A stretch of DNA of 64,000 bases from assembly GCA_963738365.1 (NCBI GenBank), contig CAVTWH010000007.1, forward strand, positions 1,178,001 to 1,242,000. Direction: 5' to 3'. Positions 49,093 to 56,852 of the stretch are shown piece by piece. Origin of the DNA: CAVTWH01 sp963738365. GTDB lineage: Bacteria > Actinomycetota > Actinomycetes > Mycobacteriales > Micromonosporaceae. The stretch's first letter is position 1, and each line of letters starts with the position of its first letter. Position numbers and translations under genes: made by a program. The notes beneath the pieces were generated by a model. The model ran no database searches and was not told where the DNA came from. It was given only the letters and a program-made list of their open reading frames with translations.

Positions 49093-49163
49093 TTGTCGTC
49101 CCCACCGGCGGCTGACTCAGGGTCCGGCAGCCGGTGCCGACCGCCACCAGACAGGAACCTGTG

Positions 49164-50240
49164 ATGAACGCATCCGCCCCCGAACCGGCGCACCGCACCG
49201 CCACCAACGACCTGCACGTGGTCAGCTTCCAGCCGCTGATCTCGCCGGCCGAGCTGCTGGCCGAACTGCCGCTGGGCGAGGCCCGGTCGGCCGTGGTCAG
49301 CCGCAGCCGCGAGGAGGTCCGCCGGATCCTGGCCGGCGAGGACGACCGACTGCTGGTGGTGGTCGGCCCGTGCTCGGTGCACGACCCGGCCGCCGCGCTG
49401 GACTACGCCCGCCGGCTCGCCCCGCTGGCCCAGGCCCTGCGCGAGGACCTGGCCGTGGTGATGCGGGTCTACTTCGAGAAGCCGCGTACCACGCTGGGCT
49501 GGAAGGGCCTGATCAACGACCCCGACCTGGACGGCAGCTTCGACGTGCACAAGGGTCTGCGGGTGGCCCGCCGGCTGCTGCTCGACGTGCTCGACCTGGG
49601 CCTGCCGGTCGGCTGCGAATTCCTCGACCCGACCAGCCCGCAGTACATCGCGGACACCGCCACCTGGGGCGCGATCGGGGCGCGTACCTCGGAGAGCCAG
49701 GTGCACCGGCAGCTCGCCTCCGGCCTGTCCATGCCGGTGGGCTTCAAGAACGCCACCGACGGCAACGTGCAGGTGGCTGTCGACGCGGCCAAGGTGTCGC
49801 TGTCCGGGCACGTGTTCTTCGGCGTCGACGACGCCGGCCGGGCCGCCGTGGTCAGCACCACCGGCAACCCGGACGCGCACGTCATCCTGCGCGGCGGGCG
49901 TACCGGCCCGAACTACGGCGAGACCGACGTGGCCGACGCCCTGGCGCTGCTGGAGAAGGCCGGCCGCCCGCGTCACCTGGTGGTCGACGCCAGCCACGGC
50001 AACAGCAACAAGGACCACGTCCGGCAGGCCGTGGTGGCCGGCGAGATCGCCGCGCAGGTCGCGGCCGGCGAGCGGGGCCTGTCCGGGGTCATGCTGGAGA
50101 GCTTCCTGCTGCCCGGCCGCCAGGAGATCGGACCCGACATGGTGTACGGGCGCAGCGTCACCGACGCCTGCATGTCCTGGGAGAACACCGAAGCGGTGCT
50201 GGCCGGCCTGGCCGAGGCGGTCCGCGCCCGGCGCGGCTGA
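49164..50240 (+). CDS. aroF: 3-deoxy-7-phosphoheptulonate (DAHP) synthase, type I
   Basis: A 358-aa enzyme condensing phosphoenolpyruvate and erythrose-4-phosphate, the first step to chorismate and aromatic amino acids. LLVVVGPCSVHDPAAALDYA, MRVYFEKPRTTLGWKGLIND, GARTSESQVHRQLASGLSMP, GFKNATDGN and VDASHGNSNKD are the type I (AroFGH) signatures with the conserved Cys, His and Asp metal ligands. The ATG at 49164 follows AGGA and is chosen over an upstream in-frame start inside the leader. Expression is probably attenuated by aromatic aminoacyl-tRNA supply. Symbol aroF used by analogy; aroG/aroH cannot be told apart. Confidence 0.94.
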   Translation: MNASAPEPAHRTATNDLHVVSFQPLISPAELLAELPLGEARSAVVSRSREEVRRILAGEDDRLLVVVGPCSVHDPAAALDYARRLAPLAQALREDLAVVMRVYFEKPRTTLGWKGLINDPDLDGSFDVHKGLRVARRLLLDVLDLGLPVGCEFLDPTSPQYIADTATWGAIGARTSESQVHRQLASGLSMPVGFKNATDGNVQVAVDAAKVSLSGHVFFGVDDAGRAAVVSTTGNPDAHVILRGGRTGPNYGETDVADALALLEKAGRPRHLVVDASHGNSNKDHVRQAVVAGEIAAQVAAGERGLSGVMLESFLLPGRQEIGPDMVYGRSVTDACMSWENTEAVLAGLAEAVRARRG

Positions 50241-50313
50241 CCGACCGCACGGGCGCACTCCGGGTGGGACGACAGTCAGGTCCGAGACCCCGCCCGGAGG
50301 CGCCGCCACCGGC

Positions 50314-50979
50314 TCAGTCGCGCCCCTGCCAGGTGCAGACGCAGGCTTCGTTGCCCTCGGGGTCGGCGAGCACCCAGAAGCTGGGCGCCCATTGGTCGGA
50401 GACGAGCACCCCGCCCGCGGCCAGCGCCGCTTCGACCCGTGCCGGTGCCTCCTCGTGGGGTACCGAGACGTCGAAGTGGATCCGGTTGCGCTGCGGGCGG
50501 GGCGCGTCCATCTGCTGGAACCACAGCGCCGGAGCCTGGCGTACCGGATCGATCAGGGCATTGTCCTGACCAGGCGCGTCGCGGAACCCGAGCACGGCCT
50601 TCCAGAACGGGCGCACCGCCGCGATATCCAGCGCGTCGATGCCCAGCTCCAGGACCTGCACCACCGGCGGCCCCGGCTCGGTGCGCAGCCCCAGCGCCCG
50701 GGCCAGGCCGCTGATCCGGGCGGCCAGCTCCAGATCGACGGCGGTGACGAAGTTGTCCTCGACGGTGTGCAGAGTGACCAGTACCCGGTCGGCGCGCAGG
50801 TCCAGCCGCAGGTGCCCGTCGGCGTGCGGGGCGCAGGCGGCCACGGCATGCGTGGCCAGCTCCGCCGAGCGGGTCAGCGAGTCGGTGACCACCTGGGTAC
50901 GCAGCTCGCCGAGCAGGTACCGCCAGCCGGAGTGGTGCACCGTGTCGGAGATGTACTGCCGGGTGAGCCGGGGCGTCAT
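50314..50979 (-). CDS. Pterin-4a-carbinolamine dehydratase-like domain fused to VOC domain
   Basis: A 221-aa protein. Residues about 15-100 (SGWRYLLGELRTQVVTDS, ELATHAVAACAPHADGHLRL, ADRVLVTLHTVEDNFVTAVD) follow the fold and order of 4a-hydroxytetrahydrobiopterin dehydratases, with HADGHLRLDLR in place of the usual HHPDL. Residues 108-219 are a glyoxalase/VOC domain (RNRIHFDVSVPHEEAPARVE, FWVLADPEGNEACVC). Such fusions occur in actinobacteria; substrate unknown. ATG 50979 is 6 nt from a GAGGAT box. Confidence 0.8.
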   Translation of the reverse strand: MTPRLTRQYISDTVHHSGWRYLLGELRTQVVTDSLTRSAELATHAVAACAPHADGHLRLDLRADRVLVTLHTVEDNFVTAVDLELAARISGLARALGLRTEPGPPVVQVLELGIDALDIAAVRPFWKAVLGFRDAPGQDNALIDPVRQAPALWFQQMDAPRPQRNRIHFDVSVPHEEAPARVEAALAAGGVLVSDQWAPSFWVLADPEGNEACVCTWQGRD

Positions 50980-51013
50980 CCGACCATCCTCACCCCGGGT
51001 CCACCGATCCGGC

Positions 51014-51019
51014 TACCGT
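51014..51019 (+). promoter_or_regulatory. -10 box TACCGT of a leaderless transcript
   Basis: TACCGT ends 6 nt before the GTG at 51026, choosing between two adjacent GTG codons of the methyltransferase gene. Confidence 0.5.
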
Positions 51020-51025
51020 TGGCCC

Positions 51026-51652
51026 GTGGTGGAATCGAGCCGCGACCGCCGGCTGCGCCGCAGTTGGGACCGGCAGGCCCAGGGCTACGACCGGAAGATG
51101 ACCCGCGCCGAGCAGCGCTGGTTCGGCGACACCCGCCGGTGGCTGTGCGCCCAGGCAGCCGGCCGGACGCTGGAGGTGGCCGCCGGTACCGGCCTCAACC
51201 TGGCGTACTACCCGGCCGAGGTCGAGTTGACCGCGCTGGAGTGGAGCGACGGCATGCTCGCCGTGGCCCGGCAGCGCGCCACCGAACTGCGCCGCGACGT
51301 CGACCTGCGCCCCGGCGACGCCCGGGCGCTGGACTTCCCCGACGCCTGCTTCGACACTGTGGTCTGCACGTTCGCCCTGTGCGGCATCCCGCAGCCGAAG
51401 CGGGCGCTGGGCGAGATGGCCCGGGTGCTGCGCCCCGGCGGTCGGCTGCTGCTGGCCGACCACGTGGCCTCCTCGGTGTGGCCGGTGTACGCCCTGCAGG
51501 TACTGGTCGACGCGGTCGCCGCACCGTTGACCGGTGAGCACTTCGCCCGCCGCCCGATCCGCTGGCTACCGGCGCTGGGCTTCGCCGTGGAGGCGGCCGA
51601 GCGCTCCCGACTGGGCATCATCGAGCGCGTGGTGGCCCGCCGTACCGGCTGA
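51026..51652 (+). CDS. Class I SAM-dependent methyltransferase
   Basis: A 208-aa enzyme. SWDRQAQGYDRKMTRAEQRW leads into motif I TLEVAAGTGLNLAYYP, LTALEWSDGMLAVARQRA, FDTVVCTFALCGIPQPKRAL and ARVLRPGGRLLLADHV. Resembles UbiE/phosphatidylethanolamine methyltransferases in layout (short, FALC, HV), substrate unknown. Single gene, divergent from the pterin dehydratase fusion. Confidence 0.87.
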   Translation: MVESSRDRRLRRSWDRQAQGYDRKMTRAEQRWFGDTRRWLCAQAAGRTLEVAAGTGLNLAYYPAEVELTALEWSDGMLAVARQRATELRRDVDLRPGDARALDFPDACFDTVVCTFALCGIPQPKRALGEMARVLRPGGRLLLADHVASSVWPVYALQVLVDAVAAPLTGEHFARRPIRWLPALGFAVEAAERSRLGIIERVVARRTG

Positions 51653-51787
51653 GCGTCCCGCACAGCGCGGCATGCCTGTTGCCGGGTCGCAACGCTCTCC
51701 GTCATGACCGCCGGGGCAAGGTCATTCTGGACAGTCCGGTCTGCGACCCGCGGCTTGTTCGAGCCCGCTGTGGCAGGGTCGTTGTCT

Positions 51788-52498
51788 GTGGTGACGGTTG
51801 AGGACTGCCAACGTGTGCAGACGAACTGGTTTCGGTTGCGGGCGCAGACATGCGGCGGCGAGGTGTGGACCGATGGTCCGTTGACCTGGGTGGACGGCCC
51901 GGACGGCCAGAACCTCATGTTTCCCACGGCGATGACCACCGCGGCGCTGACCCGCGGCGTGGACCGCGCCCGCGAGCGCGGGCGGCCGATCGTGGGCGTC
52001 TGGCTCGGTCTCGACGTGGACGCCACGCCGCTGGCGCGGGCTGGCTTCACCCCCGGCTGGTCGCCGTGGTGGATGACGGCCGACCTGTCCGGCCCGGTGC
52101 GCGGTCCGGATCCGCGGGTGCAGCTGCAGGTCGAGACCAGCGACTACGACGACCAGGATCCGGGGTACCGTCAGCTGCTCGCCGTTGCCCGCCGGCAGCC
52201 CACCCGGGCCTGGTACGCCGCCGCGTACACCGCGCGTACCGGACGGTTCGCCGGGCGGGCCTGGTCGTTCCTCGATGGCGACCTGGCCGGCGTGTTCGAC
52301 ATGCACGTCTGGCAGCCGTACCGCAGACGGGGATTCGGTACCGCCCTGCTGTCCGCGGTGTGCGCCGCCGCCCGGCGGGCCGGTGCCCGGCACGCCGTGC
52401 TGAACGCCACCCCGGAAGGGAAGCTCCTCTACGGCTCGTACGGCTTCGTCCAGATCGGGGAGGGCATCACCTGGTGGCGTCACCTCGGGTCCGGATGA
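51788..52498 (+). CDS. GNAT-family acetyltransferase
   Basis: A 236-aa protein. The N-terminal half is divergent. The C-terminal GNAT core has GDLAGVFDMHVWQPYRRRGF with the acetyl-CoA P-loop QPYRRRGFGTAL, AARRAGARHAVLNATPEGK and LYGSYGFVQIGEG. Substrate unknown. The GTG at 51788 is preferred over an ATG at 51704 because the extra residues carry no conserved features, but no strong ribosome site decides it. Confidence 0.82.
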   Translation: MVTVEDCQRVQTNWFRLRAQTCGGEVWTDGPLTWVDGPDGQNLMFPTAMTTAALTRGVDRARERGRPIVGVWLGLDVDATPLARAGFTPGWSPWWMTADLSGPVRGPDPRVQLQVETSDYDDQDPGYRQLLAVARRQPTRAWYAAAYTARTGRFAGRAWSFLDGDLAGVFDMHVWQPYRRRGFGTALLSAVCAAARRAGARHAVLNATPEGKLLYGSYGFVQIGEGITWWRHLGSG

Positions 52499-52516
52499 CC
52501 GAGGGCGCCCCACCGG

Positions 52517-54127
52517 TCAGGGCACCGGAACGTCGCGGCGGCGCAGCCCCGCCAGCCCGGCCACGGTCAACGCGATCGCCACCAGGGCCAGCCACACCAA
52601 CGGCTGCGCCGGGATGTGCGCGGCCGGTGCCTTCGGCACGTGGGTGAACGGCGAGACGTCCAGCACCGCCTGGCTCAGCCGCAGCGCCGCCCCGACGAGG
52701 TAGAGCAACAGGCACAGCCCCAGCGCGCCCCACGCCGCCACGGTGGCCCGGGGCGCCAGGCCGATCAGCGTCAGCGTGAGGGCCCCGAGTACCCACACCG
52801 CGGGCAGCTGCACCAGCGCCGCGGCCAGCACCCGGGGCAGCTGCCCGCCGATGTCGTGCGCTCCGAGGCCGTAGCTCACGCCGGTGGTCAGGCCGCCCAC
52901 CAGCAGCGCCACGGCCGGACCGAGTGCGGCGAAGGTGGCGTGGCTGGCGGCCCAGCGCACCCGTCCCACGGTGGTGGCGAGTAGCACCTCGGCCCGTCCG
53001 GCGCTCTCCTCGGTCCGCAGCTTGACCGCCGCCTGAATGGCATACGCCGCAGCGATCAGCCCGAGCAGGCTCATGATGGCGGCCAGGTAGCTGTCGATGA
53101 GGGCGTGTGCACCGCCCAGCCGGTTGAACACGTCGGCCAGCTTCGGGTTGTCCTTGAACAGGTCGCCGACGCTGTTGGCGACGCTGCCGAAGACCAGCCC
53201 GAGCGCGGCGAAGCCGGCGGCCCAGGCGGCCAGCAGGCCCCGGTGCAGCCGCCAGGCCAGGGCCAGCGGGGAGCGCAGCGCGGGCGCGGCGGTGGCCGGG
53301 CCGGGACGGTCGGGCAGGACGCCGGAGCCGACGTCCCGGTGCGCGGAGAGCGCCACCGCCCCGGCGGTCACGGCGGCGCCGAAGGCCACCGGGATGACGA
53401 GCACCCACCAGCGGTCGCCGCCGAACGGGTGCAGCGCCTGGACCCAGCCGATCGGGGAGAGCCAGGCGACCCAGCCGGCGCCGGAGCCGGCCTGCGCCGA
53501 CAGGTCACCGACGACGCGCAGCAGGAACGCCGCGCCGACGGCGGCGATGCCGATACCCCGGGCGGCTCCGGCGCCGGAGGTGAGTTGGGCGGCCAGCGCC
53601 CCGACGGCGGCGAAGGCGACGGCGGTACCGAGCAGTTGGGCGCCGTAGCCGAAGCTGCCGGCCGGTCCCAGGCCCTGGCTCAGCAGGACCAGTGCGGAGA
53701 GCACGCCCAGGGCGGCGCCGGCCAGCACGGTGGCGGTCAGCGCGGCGGCCAGCGGGGCGTGCCGGCCGAGCACGGTGGCGCCGAGCAGGTCGCGGCGGCC
53801 GGCCTCCTCGTCGGTACGGGTGTGCCGGATGACGGTGAGCACGGCGATGATGCCGACGATGACCGGGATGAAGCCGGCCCGCCAGGTGACCAGCTCGCCC
53901 AGGCTGGAGCCGGAGAGCCGGCCGTAGAGGGTGACGAAGGCGGCGCTGTGCCGACCGGTCTCGGCGAACTCGGCGCGCTGTGCGGCGGTCGGGTACAGGC
54001 CGTCGATGGTGCTGACGTAGCTGGCCGGCACCAGTGCGACGATGACCGTCCACAGTGGAATGACGACGCGGTCCCGGCGGGCGATGAGCCGGACAAGGTG
54101 CCGGGTGCCGGTCAAGGTCGTGCTCAC
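52517..54127 (-). CDS. ABC-2 type exporter permease
   Basis: A 536-aa integral membrane protein with about 12 helices in two halves, the double-length permease found beside TetR regulators and annotated as polyketide/antibiotic exporters. Helices are evident at VVIPLWTVIVALVPASYVST, GFIPVIVGIIAVLTVI, LAAALTATVLAGAALGVL and onwards. It would form the membrane channel for the ATPase encoded upstream. The GTG overlaps the ATPase stop (GTGA). Last gene of a TetR-ATPase-permease operon. Confidence 0.9.
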   Translation of the reverse strand: MSTTLTGTRHLVRLIARRDRVVIPLWTVIVALVPASYVSTIDGLYPTAAQRAEFAETGRHSAAFVTLYGRLSGSSLGELVTWRAGFIPVIVGIIAVLTVIRHTRTDEEAGRRDLLGATVLGRHAPLAAALTATVLAGAALGVLSALVLLSQGLGPAGSFGYGAQLLGTAVAFAAVGALAAQLTSGAGAARGIGIAAVGAAFLLRVVGDLSAQAGSGAGWVAWLSPIGWVQALHPFGGDRWWVLVIPVAFGAAVTAGAVALSAHRDVGSGVLPDRPGPATAAPALRSPLALAWRLHRGLLAAWAAGFAALGLVFGSVANSVGDLFKDNPKLADVFNRLGGAHALIDSYLAAIMSLLGLIAAAYAIQAAVKLRTEESAGRAEVLLATTVGRVRWAASHATFAALGPAVALLVGGLTTGVSYGLGAHDIGGQLPRVLAAALVQLPAVWVLGALTLTLIGLAPRATVAAWGALGLCLLLYLVGAALRLSQAVLDVSPFTHVPKAPAAHIPAQPLVWLALVAIALTVAGLAGLRRRDVPVP

Positions 54128-55056
54128 CCGGTCACCTCCACAGGCGCGGCGGAACGGTCGTAGTGGCGCAGGAACAGCTCTTCCAGGGTGGGCGGCTGGC
54201 TGACCAGGCCGCGTACCCCGACCTGGGTGAGCGCCCGCAGCGCGCCGTCCAGCTGCGCGGTGTCCACGTCGAAGCGGACCCGGCCGTCGGTGACCTGGAA
54301 GCCGTGCACGCCGGGCAGGGCGGCCAGCCCGTCCGCCGGGCCGGCGAGGTCGGCCTCGATGGAGGTACGGGTCAGGTGCCGCAGCTGGGCGAGCGTGCCG
54401 GACTCGACGCTGCGCCCGTCACGGATGATCGTGACCCGGTCGCACAGCGCCTCCACCTCGGCCAGGATGTGGCTGGACAGCAGCACGGTACGGCCGCGTC
54501 GACGCTCGTCGGCGACCACGTCGCGGAACGCCTGCTCCATCAGCGGGTCGAGCCCGGAGGTCGGCTCGTCGAGGATGAGCAGTTCCACGTCGGAGGCGAG
54601 CGCCGCGACCAGGGCCACCTTCTGCCGGTTGCCCTTGGAGTAGGTGCGGGCCTTCTTGCGCGGGTCGAGGTCGAAGCGCTCCAGCAGCGCCCGGCGCCGC
54701 TGCTGGTCCAACCCGCCACGCAGCCGGCCGAGCAGGTCGATGACCTCGCCGCCGGACAGGTTGGGCCAGAGCGTGACGTCGCCGGGTACGTAGGCCAGCC
54801 GCCGGTGCAGTGTGGTGGCGTCCCGCCAGGGGTCGCCGCCGAGCAGTCGGGCGTTACCGGCGTCGGCGCGCAGCAGCCCGAGCAGCACCCGGATGGTGGT
54901 GGTCTTGCCGGACCCGTTGGGGCCCAGGAATCCGTGCACCTCGCCGGTGCGTACCCGCAGGTCGAGGCCGTCCAGGGCGCGTACCTGACCGAACGTCTTG
55001 ACCAGTGCGGCGACGTCGATCGCGGTATCCGGGTCGGCGCTGGTGGGGTCACTCAT
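54124..55056 (-). CDS. ABC transporter ATP-binding protein
   Basis: A 310-aa ATPase. Walker A FLGPNGSGKTTTIRVL, ABC signature region YSKGNRQKVALVAAL (a degenerate form of LSGGQ), Walker B LLILDEPTSGLDP and the switch histidine in LLSSHILAEVEALCD. A C-terminal regulatory domain of about 80 residues (DUF4162-like) is present. Pairs with the double-length permease. Start overlaps the TetR stop by 8 nt. Confidence 0.92.
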   Translation of the reverse strand: MSDPTSADPDTAIDVAALVKTFGQVRALDGLDLRVRTGEVHGFLGPNGSGKTTTIRVLLGLLRADAGNARLLGGDPWRDATTLHRRLAYVPGDVTLWPNLSGGEVIDLLGRLRGGLDQQRRRALLERFDLDPRKKARTYSKGNRQKVALVAALASDVELLILDEPTSGLDPLMEQAFRDVVADERRRGRTVLLSSHILAEVEALCDRVTIIRDGRSVESGTLAQLRHLTRTSIEADLAGPADGLAALPGVHGFQVTDGRVRFDVDTAQLDGALRALTQVGVRGLVSQPPTLEELFLRHYDRSAAPVEVTG

Positions 55057-55816
55057 CGGGCTGCTCCTTCGGCGGAGGGGTTGCCGCGCGCCGGCGCGGC
55101 CGGGTGGTGGCGCCGCGTCGCGCGGCGGCCGGGCGGGGTGGTGGCGCTGCGTCGGGGCTGGACGACGGCTCGCCGTCGGTGGTGTCCGGCCGGGGCTGCG
55201 GTGGCCGGCCGTGGGCGGCGGCGAAGGCGGCCGCGGCCTGGTCAACCAGTTCGGGGCCGACCAGCGGCTGGGACAGCACTTCGGCGGTGGCGACGACGGC
55301 CCGGGCGTGGCCCACCGGGGCCATCATGTCCGTGCCGATCGCCCGGCTGACGTGCTCGTGCAGGACCACCAGGCCGAGCGTCATCGCGGTGAGCGCGGCC
55401 GCGTAGGCCCGGCTGTCCCGAGTGCTGACCTGCTCCTGCCCGGCCAGCCACTGCTCGGTGGCGGCGACCATCTCGTCGAACATGGCGGCGGCGGCCGGGG
55501 AGCCGTCCACGGCGGCGCGGCCCAGGTACTTCTTGAGCAGCAGCAGGGTCGGCTCGACGCTGGGCAGGAAGCCGGGCGCGGCCAGCCCGCCACCGAGCGC
55601 CTCGGCCTTGATGTCCATGGCGCGCCGCAGGGCGTAGGCGTCGCAGGCGTCGCGGAGCGCCTCCTTGGTGCCGAAGTGGTGGCGCAGCAGCCCCGGGGAG
55701 ACGCCGGCCTCGCGGGCGATGTCGCGTACCCCGGTGGCGGCCGTCCCGCGCTCGGCGAACAGGCGCAGCGCGGCGTCGCGGATGCGCGCCCGGGCGGTCA
55801 GGTCGTCGCTGTCCAT
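55049..55816 (-). CDS. TetR-family repressor of the ABC exporter
   Basis: A 255-aa regulator. N-terminal HTH at about 8-55: ARIRDAALRLFAERGTAATG, VRDIAREAGVSPGLLRHHFG, TKEALRDACD. The ligand-binding helices follow, then an unusually long Pro/Ala/Arg-rich C-terminal tail (about 50 residues). The ATG at 55816 has GGAGG 5 nt upstream. Two tandem operators lie directly upstream, so it very probably represses its own operon and the exporter is induced by its substrate. Confidence 0.92.
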   Translation of the reverse strand: MDSDDLTARARIRDAALRLFAERGTAATGVRDIAREAGVSPGLLRHHFGTKEALRDACDAYALRRAMDIKAEALGGGLAAPGFLPSVEPTLLLLKKYLGRAAVDGSPAAAAMFDEMVAATEQWLAGQEQVSTRDSRAYAAALTAMTLGLVVLHEHVSRAIGTDMMAPVGHARAVVATAEVLSQPLVGPELVDQAAAAFAAAHGRPPQPRPDTTDGEPSSSPDAAPPPRPAAARRGATTRPRRRAATPPPKEQPDE

Positions 55817-55830
55817 GCCCACCTCCGCTG

Positions 55831-55866
55831 CTATACGAGCGTACAGCCGACTATACGACGGTATAG
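55831..55866. promoter_or_regulatory. Two tandem TetR operators
   Basis: CTATACGAGCGTACAG (55831-55846) and CTATACGACGGTATAG (55851-55866). The second is a perfect CTATAC-N4-GTATAG palindrome and the first differs at one arm position. Centres are 20 bp apart, about two helix turns, so two dimers could bind on one face. They begin 15 nt upstream of the tetR ATG. Confidence 0.75.
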
Positions 55867-55911
55867 CGGGCCGCCGTCAAGATGGCATCAAGAACCGGGT
55901 CGGCGGCGTAG

Positions 55912-56255
55912 CGGACCCGGGTGGCCGCCCGGACCAAGGGCACCGACCTGCTCGCCGCGCACGTGGCCCGCAACGACGGGCTGGCCGGCGCCGATCCCGC
56001 GCTGCTGGCCCGGCAGCGGGTCCTGGTGGAGACCCCTTGGCGGGACCTGCCACCAGGTGGTCGGCAACGACATACCGGCCATCCTCGAACCCGACCTGAC
56101 GCCCGGCGGCGGGCTCACCATGACGCTGCGGTTGGCCTCGGTGGACGCCCCGGGCGCAGGCCCGGCCGACCCGTCCCCGCGCCAGGAGTGGGGCGACAGC
56201 CGCGACCCGGGTGCTCATCGTCGACGACGAACCGCAGATCCTGCGCGCCCTACCG
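55912..56255 (+). pseudogene. Collapsed kdpD-kdpE two-component relic
   Basis: Three pieces of the potassium sensor pair are readable in order. VAARTKGTDLLAAHVARNDG and LAGADPALLARQRVLVE belong to the KdpD universal-stress domain. After a frameshift, LGGTCHQVVGNDIPAIL continues it and then jumps to the kinase end LTPGGGLTMTLRL. Finally TRVLIVDDEPQILRALP is the receiver start of KdpE. Most of both genes (transmembrane, kinase core, DNA-binding domain) is deleted within about 350 bp. No other kdp gene is seen. Confidence 0.72.
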
Positions 56256-56357
56256 TCTGACTGTGTCACCGGTCACCGCGGCGGTGACCGGAGTTTGCCC
56301 CCGGGACCGGCGGGTATGCCATGGACGTCGCCCACTCGAAAGCGGGAGGTGTCCACT

Positions 56358-56459
56358 ATGGCCATCGCGCAGGTATTCCTCATCTGGACCATCCTCATCG
56401 TCCTGGCCGTAGGCGCCGCCGCGCTGGCCGGCGTGGGCAGCCGGCACCCCGAGTCCTGA
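56358..56459 (+). CDS. 33-aa single-pass membrane protein
   Basis: The ATG at 56358 has a strong ribosome site (GGGAGGT, 7 nt). The peptide is one hydrophobic helix (VFLIWTILIVLAVGAAALAG) with a short polar tail GVGSRHPES. It lies just after the kdpDE relic, but its sequence does not resemble KdpF as I know it. No family recognised; too short for most gene finders. Confidence 0.6.
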   Translation: MAIAQVFLIWTILIVLAVGAAALAGVGSRHPES

Positions 56460-56467
56460 CCGGCGCC

Positions 56468-56473
56468 TATCCT
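56468..56473 (+). promoter_or_regulatory. -10 box TATCCT of a leaderless transcript
   Basis: TATCCT ends 6 nt before the ATG at 56480. Confidence 0.5.
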
Positions 56474-56479
56474 CGCAGC

Positions 56480-56812
56480 ATGACCACGTACCACGTGTAC
56501 CTGGGCGAGACCGGCCCGGGCGGCACGCTGGACTGGGGTGGCACGTTCGCCACCGGTAACGTCCCGCACCGCGTCGGGCCCGAGTTCCCCCTGGTGGGCA
56601 ACCGGTCGTGGGACCGGATGTACCGGATCATCCAGACGTCACTGCACGGCGTGCGGGTCGACTGGGGGACGGTCGCCGCCCGGGTCGGGGTCGACCAGCT
56701 GCGCTGGTTTCTCGACCAGGCCTACGGTCCGGCGATCCCCGCCGAACTGACCGACCTGCTCACCCGACTCGACCCCGAGCGCAGCTACGCACTGGTGGCG
56801 CTGGAGTACTGA
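56480..56812 (+). CDS. Hypothetical protein
   Basis: A 110-aa soluble protein of unknown function. TTYHVYLGETGPGGTLDWGG, VPHRVGPEFPLVGNRSWDRM, and a helical end LRWFLDQAYGPAIPAELTDL. Good codon bias. The ATG is 6 nt after TATCCT. I do not recognise a family. Confidence 0.72.
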   Translation: MTTYHVYLGETGPGGTLDWGGTFATGNVPHRVGPEFPLVGNRSWDRMYRIIQTSLHGVRVDWGTVAARVGVDQLRWFLDQAYGPAIPAELTDLLTRLDPERSYALVALEY

Positions 56813-56852
56813 CCACCACAAACCCCGTTGACGGGCAACCGATGATGCAAGG

